Origin: Teichococcus aerophilus
GTDB lineage: Bacteria; Pseudomonadota; Alphaproteobacteria; Acetobacterales; Acetobacteraceae
Assembly (NCBI RefSeq): GCF_014490485.1
Contig: NZ_JACTVA010000004.1
Span: 124,001 to 188,000, forward strand
DNA length: 64,000 nucleotides
Direction: 5' to 3'
A program made the translations under genes and the position numbers. The notes under the pieces were generated by a model that saw only the letters and a list, made by a program, of their open reading frames with translations, searched no databases and was not told where the DNA came from. Shown here one piece after another: positions 40,333-49,354 of this stretch; positions within the stretch are counted from its first letter, which is position 1; every line of letters starts with the position of its first letter.

Positions 40333-40914
40333 ATGTCGGTGAAGCTGTCCCTGGTAGAGCCCGCCATCCGCGTCGCGGTGGACGTGACCTTCCTGCGGAT
40401 GGAACTGCCGCCGGCGCCACCCGGGCCGGCCCTGCCGGCGGATGCGGTGGTGACGGTAGCGACGCACTGCACCGTGCCGTTCTACCGCTACCTCTACAAC
40501 ACGGTGGGGCAGGACTACGTCTGGTGGCTGCGCCGAACGGCGGCGGATGCCGAGATCGCCACGATCCTGGCCGACCCCGCCACCAGCATCCACGTGCTGT
40601 ACCGAGACGGCGCCCCGGCCGGCTTCTATGAGCTGGAGCGGCGCTCCGGCGGGCAGACCAACATCGCCTATTTTGGCCTGCTGCCGCACGCGGTGGGGCA
40701 GGGCATGGGTAACGCCTTCCTGCGCCACGCGATCGACGAGGGCTGGACGCGCGGCACCAAGCTGCTGACGGTCAATACCTGCACGGCCGACCACCCCCGC
40801 GCGCTGCCCAACTACCGCGCCGCCGGCTTTACCGAGACGCGCCGGGTGCGGGAGATCTGGCCGGTGCCGGTGCGCCTGGGCCTCAAGATACCGGACCACT
40901 TGCGGGCTGGCTGA
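40333..40914 (+). CDS. GNAT-family N-acetyltransferase
   Basis: 193 residues starting seven bases after rpoD. A GNAT core is visible: [20 protein letters not shown], the acetyl-CoA region [20 protein letters not shown] (Q-G-M-G in place of the usual R-G-x-G) and [20 protein letters not shown]. The substrate is unknown. The tight spacing suggests some co-transcription with rpoD. Confidence 0.85.
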   Translation: MSVKLSLVEPAIRVAVDVTFLRMELPPAPPGPALPADAVVTVATHCTVPFYRYLYNTVGQDYVWWLRRTAADAEIATILADPATSIHVLYRDGAPAGFYELERRSGGQTNIAYFGLLPHAVGQGMGNAFLRHAIDEGWTRGTKLLTVNTCTADHPRALPNYRAAGFTETRRVREIWPVPVRLGLKIPDHLRAG

Positions 40915-40961
40915 GGCGGGTTCCGCTGAGCTGCATTCGTAGAGCGCGTTCCGGGCCTTAT

Positions 40962-40984
40962 GTGATCCGGCCCCAGCCGATCAC
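40962..40984. terminator. Possible hairpin between convergent genes
   Basis: GTGAT/ATCAC (one bulge) and CGGC/GCCG form a stem with a CCCA loop that overlaps the stop codon of the minus-strand glycosyltransferase-like gene and is followed by GCTTT. It may act as a weak terminator for the rpoD-GNAT transcript. Confidence 0.35.
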
Positions 40985-41817
40985 GCTTTGGCTGCCTCTT
41001 GCAGGAAGGCGGCCAGCGCCGCCTTGTCGGCCATCAGGGCACCGATCTCCGCCGCGTCGCGCGGGATTGGCAGGCCCAGTACCCGCGCCATGCCGCAGAA
41101 CACCGCGACCTCGTCCTCCATCGCCACGTTCTGCCGGGCGAGCGCCTTCTCCACCTCCAGCTCGATGGCCCGCAGGCGCAGGGCGGGGTCCGGCTGGTGG
41201 TGCCGCAGCATCTGGCGGACGAAGCTGCCCTTCACCCCGTTGAACAGCGTGAAGGCCTCCGGGTGGATATGCGCCGTCAGCCGGGCGCCGTCCGCACGCA
41301 GGATATCCTGCAGCATCTGCTGATCCTTCGGGCCCTGGGACCAGTCGCTCGCGGCGCGCAGATGCCGCAGGGACGCGCTTTCCGCCGCCGCCCGCCAGGC
41401 GCGGATCACTTCCCGCGTGTCCTTGTGGGCCAGGTTGGCCAGGAAGGCGCCGTCATTGACGTCCCAGGCCTCCGCCGTGCCGCCCTGGGCGAAGACGAAG
41501 GAGGTGCCGAGCCCCAGCCCGTTCAGGTAGCCCCGCAGGTTGAAGCCGAGGTCGTTGACCCAGGCATCCGAGTCCAGATGCAGGTACCAGCCCTCAAACC
41601 CCAGGCTGAGCAGCTCGTCCAAAATGTAGATGCGGTTGTGGGAGGCCTGCCATGGGTGGAAGCCGCGCATGATGCCGTGGTGGCAGATGTAGTGGATGCG
41701 GTGGCGGAGGCAGTAGGCCCGGTTGATGCGCGACGTGGCGCGCAGCATCGCGAAGTAGTTCACCGGGTCCGCCGACTGGGCCAGGACGATGTCCTGGTCG
41801 GGCCTGTTCAGGATCAA
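40981..41817 (-). CDS. Glycosyltransferase-like protein (paralogue 1)
   Basis: 278 residues with a TTG start preceded by GGAGGA. Key blocks shared with the next gene are QDIVLAQSADPVNYF, SRINRAYCLRHRIHYICHHG, RGFHPWQASHNRIY and the DxD-type LHLDSDAWVNDLGF, which in GT-A-fold enzymes binds the metal and the nucleotide sugar. WDVNDGAFLANLAH resembles the GT34 (GMA12/MNN10) group. It is probably a cytoplasmic sugar transferase for a cell-surface glycan. Donor and acceptor are unknown. Confidence 0.6.
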   Translation of the reverse strand: MILNRPDQDIVLAQSADPVNYFAMLRATSRINRAYCLRHRIHYICHHGIMRGFHPWQASHNRIYILDELLSLGFEGWYLHLDSDAWVNDLGFNLRGYLNGLGLGTSFVFAQGGTAEAWDVNDGAFLANLAHKDTREVIRAWRAAAESASLRHLRAASDWSQGPKDQQMLQDILRADGARLTAHIHPEAFTLFNGVKGSFVRQMLRHHQPDPALRLRAIELEVEKALARQNVAMEDEVAVFCGMARVLGLPIPRDAAEIGALMADKAALAAFLQEAAKA

Positions 41818-41904
41818 GGCTGGTTCCTCCGGCGCGGTGCAGGCTGGGGCAGGGCCCGGTGCTGACTGAACGCGTGTCTCGCCCGTGCCCGAAGGCGGGT
41901 GGGG

Positions 41905-42768
41905 CTAGCTCTTGGCGGGCGGCGCTTCCAGCTCCGTCAGGGTCTTCCGCAGGAACTCCACCAGCGCCTTGCGGTGCGCCACGATCTCGCCTAGCCCTTC
42001 GGCCTCGCGCGGCAACGGCAGGCCGAGGGTGCGGGCCAGGTTGCAGTAGTGCAGGACCGGGTCCTCGGGCGGCAGCTTCTGCCGGGCGATCGCCATGCCG
42101 ACCCGGTGCTGGATCTGCCCGAGCCGCTTGGCCGGGTCCGTCTGCTGCGCCCGCAGCAACTGGCAGAACACGTCGGAGGTCGGCGCGTTCATGAAGCTGA
42201 TGGGCTCATAGCGGACATGGGCGGTCAGCCGCTCGTCATCGCGCCGGAACACGTTCTGCAGCAGATTCTGGTCGCAGGGCACGTGATTATCGTACCAGTT
42301 GGGCGCGGCGCGCAGGCTGTCCTCGCTGATGCCCTCGGCGCCCCGTTGCCAGGCGGCCGCGACCTCCCGCGTGTCCGGATGCGCGCAATTGGCCAGGAAG
42401 ATACCGTCATTGACGTCCCACTTCTGCCCGCTCGCCATCTTCGCGAAGATCATCGAGTTATCGGCACAGCCGGCCAGGTAGGCGCGGATATCGAAATTGG
42501 TGTTGTGCACCCACGCATCGGCATCCAGGTGGATGTACCAGCCGGTGAACCCCAGCCCGATCAGGTTCTGCAGGGTGTAGATGCGGTTGTAGCAGGCCTG
42601 CCAGGGGTGGAAGCCACGGATGATGCCATGGTGGCAGGTGTAGTCGATGTCGTGCTTCAGGCAGAATTCGCGGTTGATGCGTGACGTGGTCCGGAGCGGG
42701 GAAAAGTAGTTCACCGAATCGGCCGATTGAACCAACACGATATCCTGGCCGGGCTTCGACAGGCGCAT
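41905..42768 (-). CDS. Glycosyltransferase-like protein (paralogue 2)
   Basis: 287 residues from ATG 42768 (GGAAG seven bases upstream). It is clearly related to the gene downstream: QDIVLVQSADSVNYFSPLRT, CHHGIIRGFHPWQACYNRIY, YIHLDADAWVHNTNF and WDVNDGIFLANCAHPDTREV. The C-terminal helical part also aligns, ending in LPLPREAEGLGEIVAHRKAL. The pair arose by tandem duplication and has diverged to roughly half identity by eye. A GT34-like transferase is likely, but experimental relatives are distant. Confidence 0.6.
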   Translation of the reverse strand: MRLSKPGQDIVLVQSADSVNYFSPLRTTSRINREFCLKHDIDYTCHHGIIRGFHPWQACYNRIYTLQNLIGLGFTGWYIHLDADAWVHNTNFDIRAYLAGCADNSMIFAKMASGQKWDVNDGIFLANCAHPDTREVAAAWQRGAEGISEDSLRAAPNWYDNHVPCDQNLLQNVFRRDDERLTAHVRYEPISFMNAPTSDVFCQLLRAQQTDPAKRLGQIQHRVGMAIARQKLPPEDPVLHYCNLARTLGLPLPREAEGLGEIVAHRKALVEFLRKTLTELEAPPAKS

Positions 42769-42803
42769 CTTGATCTTCCTGGGCTGCTGCGGATGCTTCA
42801 AAG

Positions 42804-42834
42804 AAAAAGGCGGGAGCCTGGGGCCCCCGCCTTT
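42804..42834 (-). terminator. Intrinsic terminator of ppa
   Basis: On the minus strand the stem AAAGGCGGG / CCCGCCTTT with an 11-base loop is followed by TTC and T-rich bases, seven bases after the ppa stop. It separates ppa from the glycosyltransferase-like pair. Confidence 0.8.
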
Positions 42835-42840
42835 ATCGTC

Positions 42841-43365
42841 TTACTTCGCGGCGGCCGCGATCTGCCGCTCCAGGATGGCGGCGGCTTCCGCCGCACCACC
42901 CCAGTTGCGCACCTTCACCCACTTGCCGGGCTCCAGGTCCTTGTAGCGGGTGAAGAAGTGCTCGATCGCGTCGCGGGTGATCTTGGGCAGGTCGGCGATG
43001 TCTTTGACATCCGTGTAGGCGGTGTGCAGCTTGTCATGCGGCACGCAGACCAGCTTCTCGTCCTGGCCGCTCTCGTCTTCCATGAACAGCACGCCGATCG
43101 GCCGGGCGCGGATCACGGCGCCGGGCACCACGGGCGCGGGGGCCAGCACCAGGGCGTCGGACGGGTCGCCATCATCAGCCAGGGTGCCGGGCACGAAGCC
43201 GTAGGCGGCCGGGTAGGCCATCGGCGTGAACAGGAAGCGGTCGACCATGATGGCGCCGCTGTCCTTGTCCAGCTCGTACTTCACCTGGCTCCCCTGGGGG
43301 ATCTCGATGACGACGTTGATGTCGTACGGCGGGTTCTTGCCGGTGGGAAGCTTCGTCACGTCCAT
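42841..43365 (-). CDS. ppa: Inorganic pyrophosphatase
   Basis: 174 residues, type I soluble enzyme. Family signatures are [40 protein letters not shown] and the metal-binding [14 protein letters not shown], with [12 protein letters not shown] (Asp residues) later. It hydrolyses pyrophosphate to phosphate with Mg2+ and pulls biosynthetic reactions forward. It is transcribed alone, as an intrinsic terminator follows. Confidence 0.96.
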   Translation of the reverse strand: MDVTKLPTGKNPPYDINVVIEIPQGSQVKYELDKDSGAIMVDRFLFTPMAYPAAYGFVPGTLADDGDPSDALVLAPAPVVPGAVIRARPIGVLFMEDESGQDEKLVCVPHDKLHTAYTDVKDIADLPKITRDAIEHFFTRYKDLEPGKWVKVRNWGGAAEAAAILERQIAAAAK

Positions 43366-43569
43366 CTGGGAATGCCCATCCGTTCGAATTGCGCCCGGTG
43401 GCGGGGGTCGCCGCGGCGCTGTGGCGTTTGTCCGCGCGGCTTAGCAGGGGGCGCGGCAGGCGTCCATTCGTGCTGCCGCCCCCTTGCGGCGGGCCGCGCA
43501 CCCGGCGCACCATATTGCAGGGCCGCGACCGACGGCCCAAAGCGCCGTGACGAGTGGAGGAACCGCTGA

Positions 43570-44817
43570 ATGACCACCCGCCGTAGCCTGCTGGCCGCGT
43601 CGGCCCTGGCGTGTTTCCTGCCCCAGGTGGCCAGCGCCCAGAGCCGCGTGCCGCCGCCGCCATCCCCCCGCCCGGCCACGCCCCCCGCCGCGCCCGCCCC
43701 GGCAGGGGAAAGCCTGCTGGTCGAGAAAAAGGTCTTCGAGTTCCAGAACTACCGCACACGCGGCGGCGCCAACCTGGCGACGGGGCGCGTCGGCTACCAG
43801 ACCGCCGGCACGCTGAACGCGGCTGGCGACAACGCGGTGCTGATCACGCACTTCTTCAGCGGCAACAGCCACGCCTTCGGGCGCTACGCGGCGGGCGAGG
43901 CGCCGGGCTACTGGGATTCCATCATCGGCCCCGGCAAGCCGATCGATACCGGCCGCTTCTTCGTCATTGCCTCCGACACGCTGGTCAATCTGAACGCGCG
44001 GGATGCGCGCACCACCACCACGGGCCCGGCCTCGGTCAATCCCTCCACGGGGCGGCCCTATGCGATGGATTTCCCCGTCGTCTCGATCCGGGACTTCGTG
44101 GAGGTGCAGAAATTGCTGCTGGAGAGCCTGGGGGTGAAGAAGCTGGCCCTGGCCGCCGGCGGCAGCATGGGGGCCTTGCAGGTCATCGAATGGGCCTGCG
44201 CCTACCCGGGCTGGGTGGAGCGCGCCATGCCGGTGATCGGCACGGGTGAGATGGATGCCTGGCTGCTGGGCTGGATGGATCTCTGGGAGGCGCCGATCCG
44301 CCTGGACCCCAACTGGCGCAACGGCGACTACTACGCCCAGGGCCGCCAGCCGCCGCTGCAGGGGCTGGCGGAGGCGCTGCGCATCGTCACGCTGCAATCG
44401 CGGGACCGTGGCTGGGCGCGCGATTTCGGCCGCAAGCCCGGGGAGGGGCAGGACCCGTCCCGCCGCATCCAGGACCGGTTCGCCGTGGAGCAATGGCTGG
44501 ACGACAACGCCATGGCCCGCGCGCGGATGAGCGACGCCAATTCCTTCCTGTACCTGACCCGCGCCAACCAGCTGTTCCTCAACGAATATGACAGCCGCGA
44601 CGCCGCCCTGGCCCGCAGCCGGGCCCGCTGGCTGGTCATGCCTTCCGTCACTGACCGGGTCTTCCCGGTGGAGTATGGGCATGAGCTGGCGGCGGCGCTG
44701 AAGGGAATGGGCCAGAACGTCCAGACCGTCGACCTGAAGGGGCCGCTGGGGCACCTGGAAGGCGTGGCGAACATTGCCCAGGCGGCGGCGGCGATCCGCA
44801 CCTTCCTGTCCCGCTGA
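43570..44817 (+). CDS. Exported MetX-like alpha/beta hydrolase
   Basis: 415 residues. The N-terminal signal peptide MTTRRSLLAASALACFLPQV has cleavage near ASAQS and is Tat-like (TTRRSLL). A Pro-rich linker leads to a homoserine O-acetyltransferase-type fold. The nucleophile elbow is AAGGSMGALQVIEWA, LITHFFSGNSHAFGRY supplies the oxyanion region, and the late Asp and His lie in SVTDRVFPVEYG and GPLGHLEG. Cytoplasmic MetX uses acetyl-CoA, which is absent from the periplasm, so this protein is more likely a hydrolase. GGAGG lies about nine bases before the ATG. Confidence 0.8.
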   Translation: MTTRRSLLAASALACFLPQVASAQSRVPPPPSPRPATPPAAPAPAGESLLVEKKVFEFQNYRTRGGANLATGRVGYQTAGTLNAAGDNAVLITHFFSGNSHAFGRYAAGEAPGYWDSIIGPGKPIDTGRFFVIASDTLVNLNARDARTTTTGPASVNPSTGRPYAMDFPVVSIRDFVEVQKLLLESLGVKKLALAAGGSMGALQVIEWACAYPGWVERAMPVIGTGEMDAWLLGWMDLWEAPIRLDPNWRNGDYYAQGRQPPLQGLAEALRIVTLQSRDRGWARDFGRKPGEGQDPSRRIQDRFAVEQWLDDNAMARARMSDANSFLYLTRANQLFLNEYDSRDAALARSRARWLVMPSVTDRVFPVEYGHELAAALKGMGQNVQTVDLKGPLGHLEGVANIAQAAAAIRTFLSR

Positions 44818-44886
44818 GGCAGGTTGGTCACCGGCCCCCTCTGGCGATTTGCGGCGGGCCGGTCTAGCTAATGCGCTGCTTCCCAG

Positions 44887-44960
44887 GCGCCTGTAGCTCA
44901 ATTGGTTAGAGCGGGCCGCTCATAACGGCTTGGTTGCGGGTTCAAGTCCTGCCGGGCGCA
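44887..44960 (+). tRNA. tRNA with CAU anticodon (probably tRNA-Ile2)
   Basis: A complete cloverleaf of 74 bases. The acceptor stem is GCGCCTG/CGGGCGC, the D arm is GCTC...GAGC, and the anticodon loop CTCATAA sits on a GGCCG/CGGCT stem. The T arm is GCGGG-TTCAAGT-CCTGC and the discriminator base is A. The CCA tail is not encoded. The CAU anticodon allows Met or Ile. The TTGGTTGCGGGTTCAAGTCC part is more like the lysidine-modified tRNA-Ile2 (AUA-reading) than elongator tRNA-Met, but this was judged by eye. Confidence 0.9.
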
Positions 44961-45108
44961 GGGGAAGGCTGCGGCAAAAACGTCGCTCCGCGCAGCGGAC
45001 CGCACGTGGAGTGCGCCGCTTTTCGTGATCGCGCTTGCAACATGAATATAATGTGCGCGAGATGCTGCTTCTCTCTCCCCCAGAAGTACCGGCGGACCGC
45101 GGCGGAGC

Positions 45109-46704
45109 ATGTCGATCACCATCCCCGGGGCCTTGCCCCTGCCGCCCGAGACCGACTCGGCCGGACTGCCCGTCTGGCGCGCTCTGCAGCGCATCGCCGC
45201 CAGCCAGGATAATTGGCTGCCAGGCTGGTGCCAGGGCCGCAGCGCCTTGTTCTGGCTCGGCGGCAATCTGACCGTCGCGCTGGTTTACCTGGCCCTGGGC
45301 TGGGCGGTCGGGCGCTTCTTCGCCGCGTTCGGCTTGTTCCCTGCGCCCATCTGGCTGCCGGCCGGCCTGGCCGCGACCATGGCGATGCTGGGGGGCTGGC
45401 GGCTGGTGCCGGGCATCTTCCTCGGCTCCTTCATCGTCAATGCGTGGGTCTTCGCCGCCGCGCCGCAGGTGGCGGCCGCCATCTCCATCGGCAATGCACT
45501 CGGGCCGCTGGCCGGGGCCATGCTGACCCGCTGGCTGCGGCCGGCCAGCGGGCTGTTCACCCGCTTCCGCGGCGTCGTCGCCTTCATCCTGGGCGCGGTG
45601 CTGTTGCATGCCGCCATCACCGCCACGATCGGCACGCTGAGCCTGCTGGCCCTGGGCGGGCTGCCGGCCGAGAGCGCGGGCTCGGTCTGGGCCAGCTGGC
45701 TGCTGTGCGACGCGGGCGGCACCTTCTACTTCGCCCCCTCCCTGGCGCTATGGCTGGGGGTGGAGCGGACGCCGGAGAGCCCCGGTGGCGGCGCCCGCCG
45801 CCCCCATGCCGCGCTGCTGGATGGCGGGGTCTGGATCGGTACCGCCGGGCTGGCGGCGCTGGTCTTCTCCTTCCACCTGCCGCCCGGGCTGCCCTCTGCC
45901 CAGCTGGTGTTCCTGCTGGCGGTGCCGCTGTCCTGGATCGCGCTGCGGATTTCGCTGCGCGCCGCCTACACGTTGCTGACGCTGATTTGCATCATCGCCT
46001 CCGCCGGCACGGTGGCGGGGTTGGGGCCGTTCCAGGGCGCCGGCGTCACCAACCCGATGCAATCCGCCAGCATGCTGGTGGTGCTCTGCGCCATGAACAT
46101 CCTGACGCTGCTGGCCTTGGTCAGTGAGCGGCGGGAAGCCGAGTGGGCGCTGGCCGAGGTCAACCGGACGCTGGAATACCGCGTCAGCGAACGCACCGAG
46201 CAACTGCGGCGGCAGGCCGAGACGGATGGGCTGACCGAGATCAGCAACCGGCGCGGCTTCATGCTGCAGGCGGAGGCCGCGCTGCATGCCTGCCAGGTGG
46301 AAGGCCTGACCTTCGGCCTGGTGACCTTCGACCTGGACCATTTCAAGACCATCAACGACCACGCCGGCCATGCCGGGGGCGACGAGGTGCTGCGGCTGGT
46401 GGCGCGCAATTGCCTGCCGGTGCTGCGGCGGGGTGACCTGTTCGGCCGGCTGGGCGGCGAGGAATTCGCCATCGCCCTGGCCAACATGGACCGCAGCGCC
46501 ACCCGCGCGGTGGCGGAGCGGTTGCGCCAGGCGCTGCGCAGCGTGCGGCCGGGCTTCCCGCTGCCCTCCGGCGCCGTCACCGCCAGCTTCGGCATTGCCG
46601 CCGGCCGCCCGGGGGAGACGCTGAGCCAGCTGCTCTCCCGCGCCGATGACGCCCTCTACAGCGCCAAGCGCGCCGGGCGGGACCAGGTGCAGGAAGCCGC
46701 CTGA
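45109..46704 (+). CDS. MASE1-GGDEF diguanylate cyclase
   Basis: 531 residues. Residues 45-340 carry about eight hydrophobic helices with the MASE1-type start LPAPIWLPAGLAATMAMLGG (FPAPIWLPAGLA). A short coiled segment (NRTLEYRVSERTEQLRRQAE) leads to a GGDEF domain (about 370-531) with DLDHFKTINDHAGHAGGDEV and the active-site GGEEF in RLGGEEFAIALANM. It makes cyclic di-GMP at the membrane in response to an unknown signal. No clear RxxD inhibitory site is seen. It lies just downstream of the tRNA gene. Confidence 0.88.
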   Translation: MSITIPGALPLPPETDSAGLPVWRALQRIAASQDNWLPGWCQGRSALFWLGGNLTVALVYLALGWAVGRFFAAFGLFPAPIWLPAGLAATMAMLGGWRLVPGIFLGSFIVNAWVFAAAPQVAAAISIGNALGPLAGAMLTRWLRPASGLFTRFRGVVAFILGAVLLHAAITATIGTLSLLALGGLPAESAGSVWASWLLCDAGGTFYFAPSLALWLGVERTPESPGGGARRPHAALLDGGVWIGTAGLAALVFSFHLPPGLPSAQLVFLLAVPLSWIALRISLRAAYTLLTLICIIASAGTVAGLGPFQGAGVTNPMQSASMLVVLCAMNILTLLALVSERREAEWALAEVNRTLEYRVSERTEQLRRQAETDGLTEISNRRGFMLQAEAALHACQVEGLTFGLVTFDLDHFKTINDHAGHAGGDEVLRLVARNCLPVLRRGDLFGRLGGEEFAIALANMDRSATRAVAERLRQALRSVRPGFPLPSGAVTASFGIAAGRPGETLSQLLSRADDALYSAKRAGRDQVQEAA

Positions 46705-46724
46705 GCCGGGCCCACCCGGCCGGC

Positions 46725-46743
46725 GCCGCCCCGCATGGGCGGC
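46725..46743. terminator. Hairpin after the MASE1-GGDEF gene
   Basis: A perfect seven-base stem (GCCGCCC/GGGCGGC, CGCAT loop) lies about 20 bases after the stop. No U-run follows, so termination would be weak or factor-assisted. Confidence 0.4.
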
Positions 46744-46855
46744 CCGGGCGGGTCTGCCATGTAGGTTCCAGGCTGCCGCGCGAGTGCTTCCGCTTGGCGT
46801 AGCGGCCTGCGGTGGCTAGAACCGGGGCCGAACAGCGCGCCGGAACTGCTCTGCC

Positions 46856-48532
46856 ATGGCTCCTCAGTACGTCTACGTGATGAAAGACCTCACCAAGTCC
46901 TATCCGGGCGGGCGTGAGGTGTTCAAAGGCATCACCCTTTCCTTCCTGAACACCGCCAAGATCGGCGTTCTGGGCCCCAACGGCGCCGGCAAGTCCACGC
47001 TGATGCGCATCATGGCGGGCCAGGACAAGGAGTTCGGCGGCGAGGCCTGGGCGGCGGAAGGTGTGCGCGTCGGCTACCTGTCGCAGGAGCCGCATCTCGA
47101 CCCCGACAAGACCGTGGGCGAGAACGTCATGGAAGCCTTCGGCACGCTGAAGGACGACCTGGAGCGCTTCAACGAGATCTCGATGAAGTTCGCCGAGGAG
47201 ATGAGCGAGGAGGAGATGAACACCCTGCTCGCCGAGCAGGCCGAGCTGCAGGAGCGGATCGACGCCGCCGATGGCTGGGATCTGGACCGGACCATCGACA
47301 TCGCGCTGGACGCCCTCCGCGCGCCGCTGGCCGACAGCCCGGTGACCACGCTCTCCGGCGGTGAGCGCCGCCGCGTGGCGCTGTGCAAGCTGCTGCTGGA
47401 AAAGCCCGACCTGCTGCTGCTCGACGAGCCGACGAACCACCTGGACGCCGAGAGCGTCTCCTGGCTGGAAAAGACGCTGCGCGAGTATGAAGGCGCGGTG
47501 CTGATCGTCACCCACGACCGCTACTTCCTGGACAACGTCACCAACTGGATCCTGGAGGTCGATCGCGGCCGCGGCATCCCGTATGAGGGCAACTACTCCT
47601 CCTACCTGACCGCCAAGCGCAAGCGCCTGCAGCAGGAAGAGAAGGAAGAGAGCACCCGCCAGCGCCAGCTGGCCGAGGAGCAGGAGTGGATCGGCCGCTC
47701 CCCCGCCGCGCGCATGTCCAAGAGCAAGGCGCGTATCGCGGCCTATGAGGAATTGCTGGCCAAGTCGCAGGACCGCGCGCCGGACCCGACCGAGATCCAG
47801 ATCCCGCCGGCGCCGCGCCTGGGCAACACGGTCATCGAGGCGACCGACCTGCGCAAGGGCTTTGGCAACAACCTGTTGATCGACGGCCTGTCCTTCAAGC
47901 TGCCGCCCGGTGGCATCGTCGGCGTCATCGGCCCGAACGGCGCCGGCAAGTCGACGCTGTTCAAGATGATCACCGGCAAGGAGACGCCGGATGGCGGCAC
48001 GCTGAAGATCGGCGAGACCGTCACGCTCGGCTATGTCGACCAGTCGCGCGATACGCTGGATGACAAGCGCACCGTCTGGCAGGAAATCTCCGACGGCCAG
48101 GACATGATCATGATGGGCAAGCGGGCCGTGCCGTCCCGCGCCTACGCCGCCGCCTTCAACTTCAAGGGCGGGGACCAGCAGAAGCCGGTCGGCGTGCTCT
48201 CCGGTGGTGAGCGCAACCGCCTGCACCTGGCCAAGATGCTGCGGAACCCGCACAACGTCATCCTGCTCGATGAGCCGACGAACGACCTGGACGTCGATAC
48301 GCTCCGCGCGCTGGAAGAGGCGTTGCAGGACTTCGCCGGCTGCGCCGTGATCATCTCGCATGATCGCTGGTTCCTCGACCGGCTGGCGACGCACATCATG
48401 TCCTTCGAGGGCGACAGCCACGTCGAATGGTTCGAGGGCAACTATCAGGCGTACGAGGCAGATCGACGTCGACGCTTGGGCGCGGCGGCGGACCAGCCGC
48501 ACCGGATCAAATACCGCCCCCTTACCCGGTAA
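46856..48532 (+). CDS. ettA: Energy-dependent translational throttle protein EttA (ABC-F)
   Basis: 558 residues. Two ABC domains each carry GPNGAGKST. The signatures are LSGGERRRVALCKLLL and LSGGERNRLHLAKML, with Walker B LLLLDEPTNHLD and ILLDEPTNDLD. Between them lies the P-site tRNA interaction helix region (QQEEKEESTRQRQLAEEQEW, then IGRSPAARMSKSKARIAAYE), typical of EttA. It has no membrane segment. It binds the ribosomal E site and gates entry into elongation according to ATP/ADP ratio. Length and ending match the family. Confidence 0.95.
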   Translation: MAPQYVYVMKDLTKSYPGGREVFKGITLSFLNTAKIGVLGPNGAGKSTLMRIMAGQDKEFGGEAWAAEGVRVGYLSQEPHLDPDKTVGENVMEAFGTLKDDLERFNEISMKFAEEMSEEEMNTLLAEQAELQERIDAADGWDLDRTIDIALDALRAPLADSPVTTLSGGERRRVALCKLLLEKPDLLLLDEPTNHLDAESVSWLEKTLREYEGAVLIVTHDRYFLDNVTNWILEVDRGRGIPYEGNYSSYLTAKRKRLQQEEKEESTRQRQLAEEQEWIGRSPAARMSKSKARIAAYEELLAKSQDRAPDPTEIQIPPAPRLGNTVIEATDLRKGFGNNLLIDGLSFKLPPGGIVGVIGPNGAGKSTLFKMITGKETPDGGTLKIGETVTLGYVDQSRDTLDDKRTVWQEISDGQDMIMMGKRAVPSRAYAAAFNFKGGDQQKPVGVLSGGERNRLHLAKMLRNPHNVILLDEPTNDLDVDTLRALEEALQDFAGCAVIISHDRWFLDRLATHIMSFEGDSHVEWFEGNYQAYEADRRRRLGAAADQPHRIKYRPLTR

Positions 48533-48536
48533 CCCG

Positions 48537-49058
48537 GTGGGCCTCCTGGCGCGGGTGGAATCCCCGCATACGGTGCGTTCGTCTCGCCTGACGCTGCGCC
48601 CCGTAGGACCGGAGCACCTGGACGACCTCATTGCCCTGAAGGGTGATGAGGCCGCCTTCGGGTTGATGCTGAACGGCACCCGGACGCCGGAGCGAACGGA
48701 CCAGGAGCTGCGCGACGACATGGCCTTCTGGGCCACGCGCAGCTACGGCACCTGGGCGGTGCATCTCAGCGAGGACGACACCTTCCTCGGCATCGTCGGG
48801 CTGATGGAACGGCCGGACGGGCTGGGCGTGGCGCTGCGCTTCGCCCTGTGGCCACAGGTCCGTGGCCGCGGCTACGCCCGCGAAGCCGCGCGCGCCGCGC
48901 TGGAATTCGGCCACGCCGCCGGCCTGCGACGCATCATCGCCGTGGCGCGGGAAACCAACACCGCCTCCCGCGCCGTGCTGGGCGATCTCGGCATGCAGGA
49001 ATGCGGCGGCTTCCCGCATAACGGGCACGCCATGAAGGTGTATGAGAGCCTGCGCTGA
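48537..49058 (+). CDS. GNAT acetyltransferase, RimJ/RimL-like
   Basis: About 173 residues, taking GTG 48537, four bases after the ettA stop. TVRSSRLTLRPVGPEHLDDL is the usual RimJ/RimL-type opening, LRFALWPQVRGRGYAREAAR gives the acetyl-CoA loop, and ARETNTASRAVLGDLGMQEC follows. It may acetylate a ribosomal protein N-terminus or a small amine. Co-transcription with ettA is likely from the spacing. The frame is open further upstream inside ettA, but that part is the ettA gene in another frame. Confidence 0.85.
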   Translation: MGLLARVESPHTVRSSRLTLRPVGPEHLDDLIALKGDEAAFGLMLNGTRTPERTDQELRDDMAFWATRSYGTWAVHLSEDDTFLGIVGLMERPDGLGVALRFALWPQVRGRGYAREAARAALEFGHAAGLRRIIAVARETNTASRAVLGDLGMQECGGFPHNGHAMKVYESLR

Positions 49059-49108
49059 AGGGGCCTGATTGCTTCTTGCCGGACAGGATGGGGACAAGGC
49101 CGGGGGAG

Positions 49109-49327
49109 GGAATTCCCCGGACCCCATTTTTTCTGCAAGTTTGGCGCAGCGCTTCAGGACTGAGGACGGACGCTTCTTGATGACTTTAAGAATGGGCTAC
49201 GCGGGCTGAACCGTCGGTCATCGGAGGTCTGGGATCTCCAGCGCACCCAGCCGCCTCTCAAGCGCGCGGCTTCAACAGCCACACCCGTAAAAACTCGAAA
49301 ACAGAAAAGAAGGGGCCCATGGAATTC
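49109..49327. repeat. Dispersed terminal-inverted-repeat element, copy 2
   Basis: A 219-base non-coding segment between the GNAT gene and the PAS-GGDEF-EAL gene. It starts GGAATTCCCCGGACCCC and continues with a T-run, CTGCAAG and TTTGGCG, matching copy 1 at 36104-36291. Its right end (49327 backwards) again reads GAATTCC, GGGCCCC, TTCTTTTCTG. The interiors of the two copies differ more than the ends. I see no gene in it. The neighbouring GGGGGAGG/CCCC sequences can form hairpins that may stop transcription. Confidence 0.65.
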
Positions 49328-49354
49328 GTTCCCCGGCCTTCTTCCGACTGCTCC

